The notes: generated from the letters alone by a model not told the origin. A stretch of 64,000 nucleotides of DNA from Devosia beringensis (GCF_014926585.1 NZ_CP045422.1:1652501-1716500); one strand, 5' to 3'. Counted from the stretch's first letter, positions 29,575-39,282 are shown. Program-made: numbers and translations.

Positions 29575-30687
29575 CTAGTCGTGCTGCAGGCGACCATCGC
29601 GCACGGTAATGGCCTGGGCGCGGCTGCCCAAAGCCTCAAACAGCACGCGGTCTGTGCCAGTCAGAAAGCACTGCGTGCCCAGGCCATCGAGGGCGGCAAA
29701 CAGGGCCCGGCGACGATCCGGATCGAGATGGGCGGCGATCTCGTCGAGCAGCAGGAAGGGGGTGATGGCGGTGCGCAGCTTGACCAGCCGCGCATGCGCC
29801 AGGATCAGCCCGATCAGCAGCGCCTTCTGTTCGCCGGTGGAGCCCAGGGCGGCCGGCATGCCCTTTTGCGCATAGGTGACCTCGAGATCGACGCGATGCG
29901 GCCCCACCAGCGCCCGCCCGGCGGCGCGATCGCGGCTGCGGCTGGCCCGCCAGGCATCGGCCAGGGCGGCCTCCAGCGCCGCCGATGAGGCCGGCTCGTC
30001 GCCATCTTCAAACAGCCGCGTCAGCGCCAGCTGGGCGGCCGGGAAGCTGGCATCGTCCAGACTTTGGCCGATCAGCGCCTGCAGATGGGTGAGACTATCG
30101 GTGCGCGCCAGGTGGATGGAGGCGCCCAGCTCGGCCAGTTGCGCCTCGATGGCACTGAGCCAGGCGGCGTCGCCATGGTCCTCGAGCAGCCGGTTGCGCT
30201 GACGCAAGGCCTTGTCGTAGTCGCTGACGGCCGCCGAATGGCTGGGGATGAGCGTGGTCACCAGGCGATCGAGAAAGCGGCGCCGGTCGCCTGCCGGGCC
30301 CGAGAACAGGCCATCCATGGCGGGGGTGAGCCAGAGCACGCGCAGATAGTCGCTCATGGCCTCGATGGAGCGGGCATTGGCGCCATTGATGCGCACGCGC
30401 CGGCCGCCATCGGGCAAGGCGCCGGTGCCGATATCGGCGGGACCGTCAGCGGTTTCCACGGTTGCCGCCACCGCCCAGCCGATATCGGTGCCTTGGGCCT
30501 GCACGGTATCGAAGCTGGCGCGGCGCAGGCCGCGGCCCGGCGAAAGCAGCGAAATGGCTTCCAACAAGTTGGTCTTGCCGGCACCATTGGGCCCGGTCAG
30601 CACCACGTGGCGGGAATCGAGATCGAGCGCGGCCGCGGCATAATTGCGGAAGGCGGTGAGGCGCAGGCGGGAGAGGTGGCGGATCAT
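29575..30687 (-). CDS. recF: DNA replication and repair protein RecF
   Basis: A 370-residue SMC-like ATPase that loads RecA at gaps with RecO and RecR. The Walker A motif is GPNGAGKT (residues 32-39), preceded by SRLRLTAFRNY. The signature STGEQKALLIGLILAHARL and Walker B TPFLLLDEIAAHLD are in the C-terminal part. It lies 72 bp upstream of gyrB and is separated from dnaN by a palindromic repeat. Confidence 0.97.
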   Translation of the reverse strand: MIRHLSRLRLTAFRNYAAAALDLDSRHVVLTGPNGAGKTNLLEAISLLSPGRGLRRASFDTVQAQGTDIGWAVAATVETADGPADIGTGALPDGGRRVRINGANARSIEAMSDYLRVLWLTPAMDGLFSGPAGDRRRFLDRLVTTLIPSHSAAVSDYDKALRQRNRLLEDHGDAAWLSAIEAQLAELGASIHLARTDSLTHLQALIGQSLDDASFPAAQLALTRLFEDGDEPASSAALEAALADAWRASRSRDRAAGRALVGPHRVDLEVTYAQKGMPAALGSTGEQKALLIGLILAHARLVKLRTAITPFLLLDEIAAHLDPDRRRALFAALDGLGTQCFLTGTDRVLFEALGSRAQAITVRDGRLQHD

Positions 30688-30726
30688 ATGTGTTTGCCGG
30701 CCATCATGTCGTTCAACCCACCGCCC

Positions 30727-30809
30727 GTCACCCTCGGGCTCGACCCGAGGGTGTTGCCCTTAACTTGCATCTGCAAGTGAAGAGCCCTCGGGTCAAGCCC
30801 GAGGGTGAC
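30727..30809. repeat. Nested inverted-repeat element between recF and dnaN
   Basis: Two copies of a ~27-base hairpin (GTCACCCTCGGG...CCCGAGGGTG, from 30727, and its reverse-complement-like partner, ending GGTGAC at 30809) face each other. Each copy is itself a stem of CCCTCGGG/CCCGAGGG. Between them, at about 30763-30778, sits a separate perfect palindrome, ACTTGCA-TC-TGCAAGT. The whole looks like a paired REP/BIME-type element. It could form one long cruciform or three small hairpins. Confidence 0.8.
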
Positions 30810-30840
30810 GATCGAGATTGTTGCGAGCAATATCGCCCAT

Positions 30841-31962
30841 TCAAACCCGCATCGGCATCAGCACGTAGAGCGCGCGGGTTTCGCCTTCGTCCTTGACCAG
30901 GGTGGGCGAGCCGGCATCGTTGAACATGAAGATGGCGCTTTCGGAGCGGATCTGGCCGATGATGTCGAGCAGGTAGCGGGCGTTGAAGCCGATCTCGAAG
31001 CCGTCGGTATCGAATTCGACCGCGAGTTCCTCGGAAGCCGTGCCGTGATCGGGATTGGTCACCGAGAGCTCGAGCAGACCGTCCTTGGCCTGCAGCTTGA
31101 CGGCCTTGCCGCCGCGCTCGGAGGCAATGGTGGAGACGCGATCGACGGCGGTGGCAAAGCTCGCCCGGTCGACATTCATCTGCTTGTCATTGTTCTTGGG
31201 GGTCACCCGATCGTAATCGGGGAAGGTGCCCTCGATCAGCTTGCTCAGCAGCACGACCGAGCCGACGGTGAAGCGGATCTTGGTGTCGGAAACTTCCACC
31301 AGCACTTCGCCCTCAGCGCCATCGAGCAGCTTTTGCACTTCGCCGACGGTCTTTTTCGGCACGATGATGCCCGGCATGCCCTTGGCACCCTCGGGCGCGT
31401 CGATCTCGGCGCGGGCCATGCGGTGGCCATCGGTGGCCACGGCGCGCAATACGGTGCCGGTGCCGGTAATGTCGATGGTGTGGAAATAGATGCCGTTGAG
31501 GTAGTAGCGCGTCTCCTCATTGGAGATGGCGAACTGGGTGCGCTCGATCAGCTCGCGCAGGGCGGTAACCGGCATGGAAAATTCGTGGCCGAAGGCGCCG
31601 GACTTGAGATCGGGAAAGCTGTCGGGCGAGAGGCAGGCCAGGTTGAAGCGCGAGCGGCCGGAGGTCAGAACCATGTTCTCGCCGCCATCGGTCTCGAGCC
31701 GCACTTCGGCGCCATCGCTGAGCTTGCGGACGATTTCATAAAGCGTGTGGGCGGGGACGGTGGTGGTGCCGGGAGTCGACACCATGGCGGGCACACTCTC
31801 GGTGACCTCGATGTCGAGGTCGGTGGCGCGCAGCTCGACCTTGTCATCGCCGGCCTTGAACAGCACGTTAGCCAGGATGGGATAGGTGTTGCGGCGCTCC
31901 ACAACCCGGTGCACATGGCTCAGCGACTTGAGCAGATGATTGCGTTCGAGCGTGACTTTCAT
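30841..31962 (-). CDS. dnaN: DNA polymerase III subunit beta (sliding clamp)
   Basis: A 373-residue beta clamp: N-terminal MKVTLERNHLLKSLSHVHRV, then VVERRNTYPILANVLFKAG and ATDLDIEVTES. The C-terminus is ALYVLMPMRV. It encircles DNA and tethers replicative and repair polymerases. In most bacteria it directly follows dnaA on the same strand; here a gene on the opposite strand lies between them, so dnaN must have its own promoter in the ~200 bp upstream. Confidence 0.98.
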   Translation of the reverse strand: MKVTLERNHLLKSLSHVHRVVERRNTYPILANVLFKAGDDKVELRATDLDIEVTESVPAMVSTPGTTTVPAHTLYEIVRKLSDGAEVRLETDGGENMVLTSGRSRFNLACLSPDSFPDLKSGAFGHEFSMPVTALRELIERTQFAISNEETRYYLNGIYFHTIDITGTGTVLRAVATDGHRMARAEIDAPEGAKGMPGIIVPKKTVGEVQKLLDGAEGEVLVEVSDTKIRFTVGSVVLLSKLIEGTFPDYDRVTPKNNDKQMNVDRASFATAVDRVSTIASERGGKAVKLQAKDGLLELSVTNPDHGTASEELAVEFDTDGFEIGFNARYLLDIIGQIRSESAIFMFNDAGSPTLVKDEGETRALYVLMPMRV

Positions 31963-32163
31963 GCGGCAATATCCCTGGCACTACGCGGCTGCACGGCGGC
32001 AGCAGAAAACACCCGGCGAGCCGGGCTGTGGACATTTACAATTTGGTGACCAAAAGGCAAGGGCAGCAAGCAGTTTGCCACCAGCTATCGCGGCCGCCCG
32101 GCGGGCTGCGCCGGGCCGCATAAGGGGCTAGATTGGCGACAGCACAATCATGAGGAGAGCCCG

Positions 32164-33021
32164 ATGGCCGAGAGTTTTGCAGCCGGCGGCATTGCCGTGA
32201 TTACCGGGGGCGCCAGCGGCATTGGCCGGGCAGCGGCGCGCCGTGCTGCGGCGGCCGGCATGCGCCTGGCGCTGGTCGATGTCGACGCGGCCAAGCTGGC
32301 CGCGACCGCCGAGAGCCTATCTGAGACGATTGGCCGCGACGCCATCATCACCAGCACGGCCGATGTCGCCGACATGACGGCCATGCTGGCCTTGGCCGAG
32401 CAGGTGCAGGCGCGCTGGGGCAGCCCGACGCTCTTGATGAACAATGCCGCGGCCTTCGTGGCGGGCGGACCGGGTGGGATCCTCGACGCCAATGAAAACT
32501 GGGCCCGGGTCTTTGCAGTGAATGTGCTGGGCGTGGTCAATGGCGTGCAGGCCTTCCTGCCGGGCATGCTGGCGGCGGGCCGGCCAGGCGTGATCGTCAA
32601 TACCGGCTCCAAGCAGGGATTGACCAATCCGCCGGGCAATCCGGCCTACAACACCTCCAAGGCGGCGGTGAATGCCTATACGCAAAACCTGGCGCGCGAC
32701 CTGCGCGAGCGGGAAAACTGCGCCATCAGCGCCCATCTATTGATCCCGGGCTGGACCACGACGGGCGAGGCCGAGCATCGCCCCGGCGCCTGGCGGGCCG
32801 AGCAGGTCGTCGACCATATGGAAAAGCTCATCGCCGATGACCGCTTCTTCATCCTCTGCCCCGATGACGACACGCCCAATGGGGTCGACCACAAGCGCAT
32901 CTTGTGGAACGCCATGGACATCATCGAAAACCGCCCGGCTCTGTCGCGCTGGCATCCGGACTACAAGGACGAATTTGCCGCCTTCATGGCGCAGGATTTG
33001 CCCCTGAAGCCCAAGGCCTAG
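32164..33021 (+). CDS. SDR-family NAD(P)-dependent oxidoreductase
   Basis: A 285-residue classical short-chain dehydrogenase. It has the cofactor motif GGASGIG (15-21), the NNAA motif (93-96), a catalytic Ser in VNTGSKQG and Tyr162-x3-Lys166 in AYNTSK. The ATG is preceded by TGAGGAG. The C-terminal ~60 residues (FFILCPDDDTPNGVDHKRIL onward) suggest a subgroup with a longer tail. It stands alone on the plus strand between dnaN and dnaA, both of which face the other way. The substrate is unknown. Confidence 0.92.
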   Translation: MAESFAAGGIAVITGGASGIGRAAARRAAAAGMRLALVDVDAAKLAATAESLSETIGRDAIITSTADVADMTAMLALAEQVQARWGSPTLLMNNAAAFVAGGPGGILDANENWARVFAVNVLGVVNGVQAFLPGMLAAGRPGVIVNTGSKQGLTNPPGNPAYNTSKAAVNAYTQNLARDLRERENCAISAHLLIPGWTTTGEAEHRPGAWRAEQVVDHMEKLIADDRFFILCPDDDTPNGVDHKRILWNAMDIIENRPALSRWHPDYKDEFAAFMAQDLPLKPKA

Positions 33022-33030
33022 GCAGCAACA

Positions 33031-33059
33031 AAAATGGCGGGCTCAGGGCCCGCCATTTT
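33031..33059. terminator. Bidirectional terminator between the SDR gene and dnaA
   Basis: AAAATGGCGGGC (33031-33042) pairs with GCCCGCCATTTT (33048-33059) around a 5-base loop. It has A-runs before and T-runs after, so it serves both convergent genes. Confidence 0.9.
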
Positions 33060-33081
33060 CGACATCTATTGAATGCGCCCG

Positions 33082-34572
33082 CTATTCCTCGAGCATGCGC
33101 TTGAGCAGTTCGATCTCCTGGCCGAGCTCGACATCGTCCTTGATCATGGCCTCGACCTTGCGCACCGAGTGCAGCACGGTGGTGTGATCGCGGCCGCCGA
33201 ATCGCCGGCCGATTTCGGGCAGCGAGCGCGAGGTTAGCGCCTTGGCCAGGAACATGGCGATCTGGCGCGGTCGCACCACGTCGCGGCTGCGGCGGGCCGA
33301 GAGCAGCTCGTTGCGCGGCACCTTGTAGTGGCGCGAGACGATGCGCAGGATATCCTCGATGCGGACGCGGCGCGCCTCGCGGCTGCGGATCAGGTCGCCC
33401 AGGGTCTTTTCAGCCAGCGGCACGGTGATCAGTTCGCCAGTCAGCTGGTTGGCGGCGACGAGGCGATTGACGGCGCCATCGAGGTCACGGCCATGGCTGA
33501 TGACGGCGCGGGCGATATAGTCGATGACCGGGGTGGGGAAGTGCATGCCATAGCGGGCGGTCGACTGGTCGGCCCGGCGCTGCACGATGGCACGGCGCAG
33601 TTCGAGATCAAAGCCGGAGATCGGGACGACCAGGCCACCCGAAAGGCGCGAGCGCACGCGCTCGTCGAGCATTTCAAGATCGCGCGGCGGCGCATCGCCG
33701 GCCACCACGACCTGCTTGGCGCCGGTGAGCAGCGTGCCCAGGGTATGGCCGAATTCGGTGGCCGACTTGCCCTGAAGGAACTGCATGTCATCGATCAGCA
33801 GCAGGTCGACGCGGCGCAGCCATTCCTTGAAGCCGAGCGCGGACTGGCGCTGCACGGCGGTGATGAAATGGTACATGAAGTGGTCGGCGGTCAGGTAGAC
33901 GATGTTCTTGGAGGCATCTGCCGACTGCACTGCATGGGCAATGGCATTGAGCAGGTGGGACTTGCCCAGGCCGACCGTGGAGTGGATGTAGACCGGGTTG
34001 AAGGTCACCGTATTGTTGGCGGCGGCATTGGCGATCTGCTTGGCCACACCGAAGGCCATTTCATTGGCCTCGCCGGCGACAAAGCTGTCAAAGGTCATGC
34101 GCGGATCGATGGCACTGCCCGACAGGGCATCGCCCTTGGCGGTTGCCGCGTCACGGCTGAACCGGGACACATTGGCCATGGGCGCGGCATGGCTGGGCGC
34201 CGGCGCACTCGGCGCCTCGCCCGCTACCGGCTCGGCCACTACGGGGGTGAAGCGAGGACGGGCCTGGCCGTTGACGCGCAGCGTCACCTGGATGCGGCCG
34301 ATCTCGGGAATGTCCTGGCGGAAGGCCTCGAGAATGCGTTCGAGATAGTTGGACTGCACCCAGGAACAGAGAAACCGCGTGGGGGCCGACAGGTGAACAA
34401 CCTCGTCGACGATCTCCTCGAGTTCGAGGCTGGCAAACCAGGAGGTGAACACATCCACGCCCACGGCGGTCTTGATGCGCGCCCGGACCCGGTTCCAGAG
34501 CTCGCGTTGGGCTTGGCCGGAATCGGATGGGGTCATGACAGGGATATCGCCTTTGTTGATCGTGCTTTTCAT
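33082..34572 (-). CDS. dnaA: Chromosomal replication initiator DnaA
   Basis: An AAA+ initiator of about 496 residues. Domain I includes LWNRVRARIKTAVGVDVFTSWF; domain II is an Ala/Pro-rich linker (VAEPVAGEAPSAPAPSHAAP). Domain III has Walker A STVGLGKSH, Walker B LLLIDDMQFLQG and the arginine-finger region. Domain IV has the DnaA-box reader RRFGGRDHTTVLHSVRKVE. Possible starts are ATG 34572 (used) and ATG 34536; the latter has AAAGG upstream at rather long spacing and would be 484 residues. Upstream lies an 820-bp gene-free region, then rpsT. Confidence 0.97.
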   Translation of the reverse strand: MKSTINKGDIPVMTPSDSGQAQRELWNRVRARIKTAVGVDVFTSWFASLELEEIVDEVVHLSAPTRFLCSWVQSNYLERILEAFRQDIPEIGRIQVTLRVNGQARPRFTPVVAEPVAGEAPSAPAPSHAAPMANVSRFSRDAATAKGDALSGSAIDPRMTFDSFVAGEANEMAFGVAKQIANAAANNTVTFNPVYIHSTVGLGKSHLLNAIAHAVQSADASKNIVYLTADHFMYHFITAVQRQSALGFKEWLRRVDLLLIDDMQFLQGKSATEFGHTLGTLLTGAKQVVVAGDAPPRDLEMLDERVRSRLSGGLVVPISGFDLELRRAIVQRRADQSTARYGMHFPTPVIDYIARAVISHGRDLDGAVNRLVAANQLTGELITVPLAEKTLGDLIRSREARRVRIEDILRIVSRHYKVPRNELLSARRSRDVVRPRQIAMFLAKALTSRSLPEIGRRFGGRDHTTVLHSVRKVEAMIKDDVELGQEIELLKRMLEE

Positions 34573-35394
34573 TGGGGGATTGGCCTGGGGCCAAGTCTCC
34601 CTGTCAGCGGTCGCCTGTCGCGTCATTCATTCAGCCCCATATTGGTTCCGACTGGTCCGCAAAGCCCGGCCGGTATCTGTCTAATGCCATGGCTGGCCTG
34701 TGTGCCCACGCAGCCATGACTTCGCCCCTGCGCCCGCTCATGCGGACGCACTTGTCTTGTCCGCGGGACGAGCCCGGCGGAGTGTTTGTTACGCAACTGT
34801 CATGAACCAGGCCGAAACGGGGCCTAAGGTCTCAAAAAAACTTGCCGGCCCAGATCGGACCGACAGCCACATGAACTGCCAACACAACCTTCACCATTCA
34901 AACCATCGCGGCCTTGGCCGACTATTGATCTAGAACAACGCCCCGAATAATCGTAAAAACTACGCCCCGAATATGCCCCGGCCAGCTGTGTCGGACGCTC
35001 ATTGACGGCGTCTTCTCGCCTGCTGACCAGATCACTTTAGAGGGACGATTTTGGGCTAGCAACCGTGGAATCTGCAAAATGGGGGCTTGACTCTAAGGTT
35101 GTATTTTTGCCCCCGGCTTCTGGCTCCAGGCCCGTCAAAGCAAGGCGCTGTGACTCAACGCAGATTCCCCTTCGGAGTGTCCGGACGGGAGCAAAATTTT
35201 ATTTCTCGGCGGGCCCGTTTTTTTGCATCCGAGGCCGCAGATGACAGTTCCACGACGCGCCGATGTTGGCGCAAAGCTCTGGAAAAACTCAAGAAATACC
35301 GAGGCTGTGGTAGCGTAGGCCGTAAAGAGGGCGGTGTCACGCCGATGACACATCCGTGTCAAATCGGAATAGCTTGCTCCCCCTGACCGACCAA
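34573..35394. other. Long gene-free region upstream of dnaA
   Basis: About 820 bp between dnaA and the rpsT terminator. It must contain the dnaA promoter. I looked on both strands for the 9-mer TTATCCACA and saw no match, so I cannot call an origin here. An AT-rich patch with T-runs occurs at about 35190-35227 (GCAAAATTTTATTT, then CGGGCCCG followed by T7), which could end a short plus-strand RNA. A 97-codon minus-strand frame at 35135-35428 overlaps the rpsT terminator and has no recognisable product. Confidence 0.5.
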
Positions 35395-35418
35395 CAAAAA
35401 GGGCTCCTCGCGGAGCCC
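35395..35418 (-). terminator. Rho-independent terminator of rpsT
   Basis: On the minus strand, the hairpin GGGCTCC-GCGA-GGAGCCC is followed by TTTTTG. It starts about 50 bases after the rpsT stop. Confidence 0.9.
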
Positions 35419-35466
35419 GTCTCGTCACATGTCGGCAGCCCGGTCAGGGCGCCTTCTGGCAGCCAA

Positions 35467-35733
35467 TCAGGCGCTGAGCGCCTTGACCCGGCTGTTCAGG
35501 CGGCTGATCTTGCGGGCGGCCAGATTGGCATGAACAATGCCCTTGGTCGCAGCGCGGTTGATCTCGGGAGCGGCCGCATGCAGCGCTTCCATGGCGACCT
35601 TGTGGTCACCGGCAACAATGGCTTCTTCAACCTTGCGGATGAAGGTGCGGACGCGCGAACGGCGCGACTTGTTGACCGCGGTGCGGGCTTCGATCTTGCG
35701 GGTAGCCTTTTTGGCTGAAGGCGTATTGGCCAT
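35467..35733 (-). CDS. rpsT: 30S ribosomal protein S20
   Basis: An 88-residue, lysine/arginine-rich helical protein: [20 protein letters not shown], then [19 protein letters not shown] and [20 protein letters not shown]. It binds 16S rRNA in the small subunit. The ATG at 35733 gives the universal MANTxSAKK start. It lies upstream of dnaA on the same strand, a common alphaproteobacterial neighbour, but its own terminator separates it from dnaA transcription. Confidence 0.98.
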   Translation of the reverse strand: MANTPSAKKATRKIEARTAVNKSRRSRVRTFIRKVEEAIVAGDHKVAMEALHAAAPEINRAATKGIVHANLAARKISRLNSRVKALSA

Positions 35734-35886
35734 AATGGTCCTCTTGGCGTCCAACCGGCCGATCGCGCCACGAGGTCGCATGCGTCCGGGATGAAAATGA
35801 AATCGGCGGCATCTCGATAGCCGCCAAGTTGGCCGGTCTATAGGGGAAGCAGGGGCAAGCGTCAACTGGATTCAGCCCAGCGGGGA

Positions 35887-36774
35887 TCAGGGTTTCTTCT
35901 GGCAGACCGGACAAAAGAAGGTCGAGCGCCCCGACTGGACAATACGCTCTACCGTGCCCGTGCACAGCGGCGTGGGACAGGGCTCGCCTTCCCGGTCATA
36001 GACGGCAAAGCGATGCTGGAAATAGCCTGAACTGCCATCGGCATGGCGGAAATCGCGCAGGGTCGAGCCGCCCACCTCGATGGCCTCGATCAATACCTGG
36101 CGGACGGCACTGGCGAGGTCTTCGAGCGCCGCCTTGGGCTTGCCCTTGGTCGTCACAAGGGTTCCTGCCAGCACGGTGGGCAATATGTGACTGCGATGCA
36201 GCGCCTCGGCGACATAGATATTGCCCAGGCCCGCCACCACGCGCTGGTCGAGCAGGGCCGCCTTGATGGGGCTCTTCTTGCCGGCGAATTTGTCGGCCAT
36301 TTCGGCCGCGTTGAAATCATTGCCCAGCGGCTCGGGGCCGAGATCCTTGAGATAGGGACTGGTCGCCAGGTCGTCATAGAGATCGACAAAGCCGAAGCGG
36401 CGCGGATCGGCATAGATCAGGTGGCTCTTGCCGTGCTTGGGGTGGGAAATGTCGAGCACCAGGTGATCATGCTTGGGTTCCGTGCCCGGCTCATAATAGC
36501 GCGGCGGCTTGTCGATGCCGTGCTCGGCAAAGCGCCAGGAGCCGGTCATGCCCAGATGGCTGAGCAGGGTCTGGCCGCTCGAGAGCGCCAGCAGCAGATA
36601 TTTCGCGCGGCGGCCGACCGAGACGATGGTGCTGCCTTCAAGGGCGGCGGCCATGCCGGACGGGAACGGAAAGCGCAGATCGGGGCGGTTGAGCGTCACA
36701 TGGTCGATGCGGGCGCCTTCAAGCCAGGGCTGCAGCCCCCGGCGCACGGTTTCGACCTCGGGCAGTTCAGGCAT
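35887..36774 (-). CDS. mutM: Formamidopyrimidine-DNA glycosylase
   Basis: A 295-residue base-excision repair enzyme that removes 8-oxoguanine and Fapy lesions. The N-terminus [14 protein letters not shown] supplies the catalytic proline and Glu. Other marks are [19 protein letters not shown] and [18 protein letters not shown]-terminal zinc finger starts CPTPLC and ends FFCPVCQKK. The ATG at 36774 is fixed by the invariant MPELPE. It is divergent from ubiE across 117 bp. Confidence 0.98.
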   Translation of the reverse strand: MPELPEVETVRRGLQPWLEGARIDHVTLNRPDLRFPFPSGMAAALEGSTIVSVGRRAKYLLLALSSGQTLLSHLGMTGSWRFAEHGIDKPPRYYEPGTEPKHDHLVLDISHPKHGKSHLIYADPRRFGFVDLYDDLATSPYLKDLGPEPLGNDFNAAEMADKFAGKKSPIKAALLDQRVVAGLGNIYVAEALHRSHILPTVLAGTLVTTKGKPKAALEDLASAVRQVLIEAIEVGGSTLRDFRHADGSSGYFQHRFAVYDREGEPCPTPLCTGTVERIVQSGRSTFFCPVCQKKP

Positions 36775-36891
36775 TTTATGTCTCTTCACCTGTGCGGCTT
36801 TGCGCCATGGCAAAGTCGGTTTGCTTTGAATATGTATCGCTGGGTCAATACAGGTCGTATCGACCAGTACGAAATGCACGAGGCGATCACC

Positions 36892-37656
36892 ATGACCGAC
36901 GCGCGAGAAACCACTCATTTCGGTGAACAGACCGTGGCGCTGGACGACAAGCAGGGCATGGTCAACCAGGTGTTCCATGGCGTGGCCGACCGCTATGACC
37001 TGATGAACGACCTAATGAGCGTGGGCGTGCACCGGCTCTGGAAGAACGCCATGGTGGCCGATCTGGCGCCGCCCAAGGCGGGCTCGCGCCCGTATCGGGT
37101 GCTCGACATGGCCGGGGGCACCGGCGACATTGCCGAGCGCATCATCAATGCCTCGGTGGGCTATGCCGAGGTGGTGGTCAGCGACATCAATTCGGACATG
37201 CTGCGGGTAGGCGCGGAACGGGCCAAGGCCTGGCGCTATCCGGAACAGGCCAGTTTTGTCGAGGCCAATGCCGAGGAACTGCCCTTCGACGACAACAGCT
37301 TTGACGCCTATACGATCGCCTTCGGCATTCGCAATGTGCCGCGCATCCAGAAAGCCCTCAATGAGGCGCATCGCGTGCTCAAGCGCGGCGGTCGCATCCT
37401 GGTGCTCGAGTTCAGCCAGGTCGATGTGCCGGGCCTGGACCTGGTCTACAAGGCGTTTTCGGACAACCTCATTCCCCCCATGGGCAGATTGGTGACCGGC
37501 GATGCGCAGCCCTACCAGTATCTGGTGGAATCGATCCGCAAGTTTCCCAATCCGGCGCTGTTCCAGTCCATGCTGACCGAGGCCGGCTTCAAGCGCGTCA
37601 AGGCCACGGCCTTTTCGGGCAATATCGCGACGCTGTTTTCCGGATGGAAGCTCTAG
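36892..37656 (+). CDS. ubiE: Ubiquinone/menaquinone C-methyltransferase UbiE
   Basis: A 254-residue SAM-dependent methyltransferase for ubiquinone (and, where present, menaquinone) synthesis. It has [21 protein letters not shown], then [14 protein letters not shown] (SAM motif I) and [20 protein letters not shown]. The ATG at 36892 has GAGG eight bases upstream; an ATG at 36874 is an alternative. ubiB follows three bases after its stop, so the two form an operon in the inner-membrane quinone pathway. Confidence 0.97.
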   Translation: MTDARETTHFGEQTVALDDKQGMVNQVFHGVADRYDLMNDLMSVGVHRLWKNAMVADLAPPKAGSRPYRVLDMAGGTGDIAERIINASVGYAEVVVSDINSDMLRVGAERAKAWRYPEQASFVEANAEELPFDDNSFDAYTIAFGIRNVPRIQKALNEAHRVLKRGGRILVLEFSQVDVPGLDLVYKAFSDNLIPPMGRLVTGDAQPYQYLVESIRKFPNPALFQSMLTEAGFKRVKATAFSGNIATLFSGWKL

Positions 37657-37659
37657 CGC

Positions 37660-39216
37660 ATGCTGTTTTCCGCCTATTTTCGCCTACTGCATGCCGGCTT
37701 TGTGCTGGCCCGCGAAGGTGCGCTGTCGATGATTTCGACCAAGGGCCTGCCGCCTGCTCTGGCGCCGCTGCGCGCCGGCATCTGGCTGGGCCGGCTGATC
37801 GAGCGCCCCAGCGTGCGCCAGACCGGCCATGTCGACCGGCTCAACCGGGCGCTCAACCGGCTGGGCCCGACCTATGTCAAGTTCGGCCAGACCCTGGCCA
37901 CCCGCCCCGACGTGGTGGGCATTACCATCGCCAATGACCTGGCGGGCCTGCAGGATCGCATGGATCCGTTCGACGCCGCGCTGGTGCCGGGCATTCTTGC
38001 GGCGGCGCTGGAAGGCAAGGCGGCCGAGCTGACCGAGCTCAGCGCCCCCATCGCGGCAGCCTCGATCGCCCAGGTGCACCGCGCCCGGCTGGTGCCCGCC
38101 AAGGGGCCGGCCCGGACGGTTGCCGTCAAGATCCTGCGCCCAGGCGTCCAGGCCCGCTTCATGGCCGATATCGAGAGCTTTTACGCGGCCGCCCGCCTGG
38201 CAGACCGCTTCATCGCCTCGACCAAAAGGCTGCGGCCGATCGAGGTGGTCGAGACGCTGGACCGCTCGGCCCGGCTCGAACTCGACCTGCGGCTGGAGGC
38301 CGCAGCGATTTCGGAAATGGCCGAGAACATCAAGGACGATACCGGCTTTGTCATCCCGAGCGTCTCCTGGGACCATGTGGCGCAGAACGTGCTCACCACC
38401 AGCTGGGTCGACGGCATTCCGATCCGCGACCATGCCGCGCTCGACAGAGCCGGGGTAGACCGCAAGGCGCTGGCGACCAATCTGCTGCAGAGCTTTCTCA
38501 AGCATGCCATCCGCGATGGCTTCTTTCATGCCGACATGCATCCGGGAAACCTGTTTGCCGATCCGGCCAATGGCAATGTGATCGCGGTCGATTTTGGTAT
38601 CATGGGCCGGATCAACCGGCAGGAACGCCGGTTCCTCGCCGATATCCTGTTCGGTTTCATCACCCGCGACTACCGGCTGGTGGCCGAGCGGCATTTTGAT
38701 ATCGGCTATGTCCGCAAGGATCAGTCGGTGGATGATTTTGCCTTGGCGATTCGCTCCATCGGCGAGCCTCTGCACGGCCGCACCGCGGCCGATATCTCGA
38801 TGGCCCGGGTGCTGGGCCAGCTGTTTGCCATTACCGACCTGTTCGACATGCAGACGCGGCCCGAGCTGGTGCTGCTGCAGAAGTCCATGGTGCTGGTGGA
38901 AGGGGTGGCGCGGGCGCTCGATCCCGAGCTCGACATCTGGACGGTGGCCGAGCCGGTGGTAGGCGACTGGCTGCGCCGACAGGCGGGCCCGGTGGGCCAG
39001 ATCGAAACCCTGGGCACTCATTTCAAGACCATGGCCGAGGCGGCCGGCCGCGTGCCGGTCATCCTGGCGCAGGCCGAATTAGCGCTTGCCGATTATCATG
39101 CTGTCAAACATAGGCGCTATGATCCGCTCATGCGCTGGAGCGTCATCGCGCTGATGGCGATTGCCGGGGCGACCCTGCTGGCCGTGCTGTGGCGCGTGCT
39201 GACGCTGGCGGGCTGA
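37660..39216 (+). CDS. ubiB: UbiB-family ubiquinone biosynthesis kinase-like protein
   Basis: A 518-residue ABC1/ADCK/UbiB protein needed for ubiquinone synthesis. It shows the family KxGQ motif (YVKFGQTLATRPD), the alanine-rich loop AAASIAQVHRA, an AVKILRPGV lysine strand, FFHADMHPGNLFAD and the metal-binding DFG of VDFGIMGRI. One hydrophobic helix at the C-terminus (VIALMAIAGATLLAVLWRVL) anchors it in the inner membrane. In many Rhizobiales coaBC lies next; here dut follows after 66 bp. Confidence 0.96.
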   Translation: MLFSAYFRLLHAGFVLAREGALSMISTKGLPPALAPLRAGIWLGRLIERPSVRQTGHVDRLNRALNRLGPTYVKFGQTLATRPDVVGITIANDLAGLQDRMDPFDAALVPGILAAALEGKAAELTELSAPIAAASIAQVHRARLVPAKGPARTVAVKILRPGVQARFMADIESFYAAARLADRFIASTKRLRPIEVVETLDRSARLELDLRLEAAAISEMAENIKDDTGFVIPSVSWDHVAQNVLTTSWVDGIPIRDHAALDRAGVDRKALATNLLQSFLKHAIRDGFFHADMHPGNLFADPANGNVIAVDFGIMGRINRQERRFLADILFGFITRDYRLVAERHFDIGYVRKDQSVDDFALAIRSIGEPLHGRTAADISMARVLGQLFAITDLFDMQTRPELVLLQKSMVLVEGVARALDPELDIWTVAEPVVGDWLRRQAGPVGQIETLGTHFKTMAEAAGRVPVILAQAELALADYHAVKHRRYDPLMRWSVIALMAIAGATLLAVLWRVLTLAG

Positions 39217-39282
39217 GCGCGGCTTGTCCGGCCAGCCGGCACGACCTAGAATAGAAAAATCGACAGAACCTGCGAGTGCCCG

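Noticed and set aside
35135-35428. A 97-codon minus-strand frame in the dnaA-rpsT spacer.
   Set aside because: It overlaps the rpsT terminator, has no ribosome site and no similarity I know.
34573-35466. Possible oriC beside dnaA.
   Set aside because: No DnaA-box match was seen on either strand, and the position of the origin cannot be judged without whole-chromosome skew.
37684-39021. A 445-codon minus-strand frame.
   Set aside because: Antisense to ubiB, which is complete with all its motifs.
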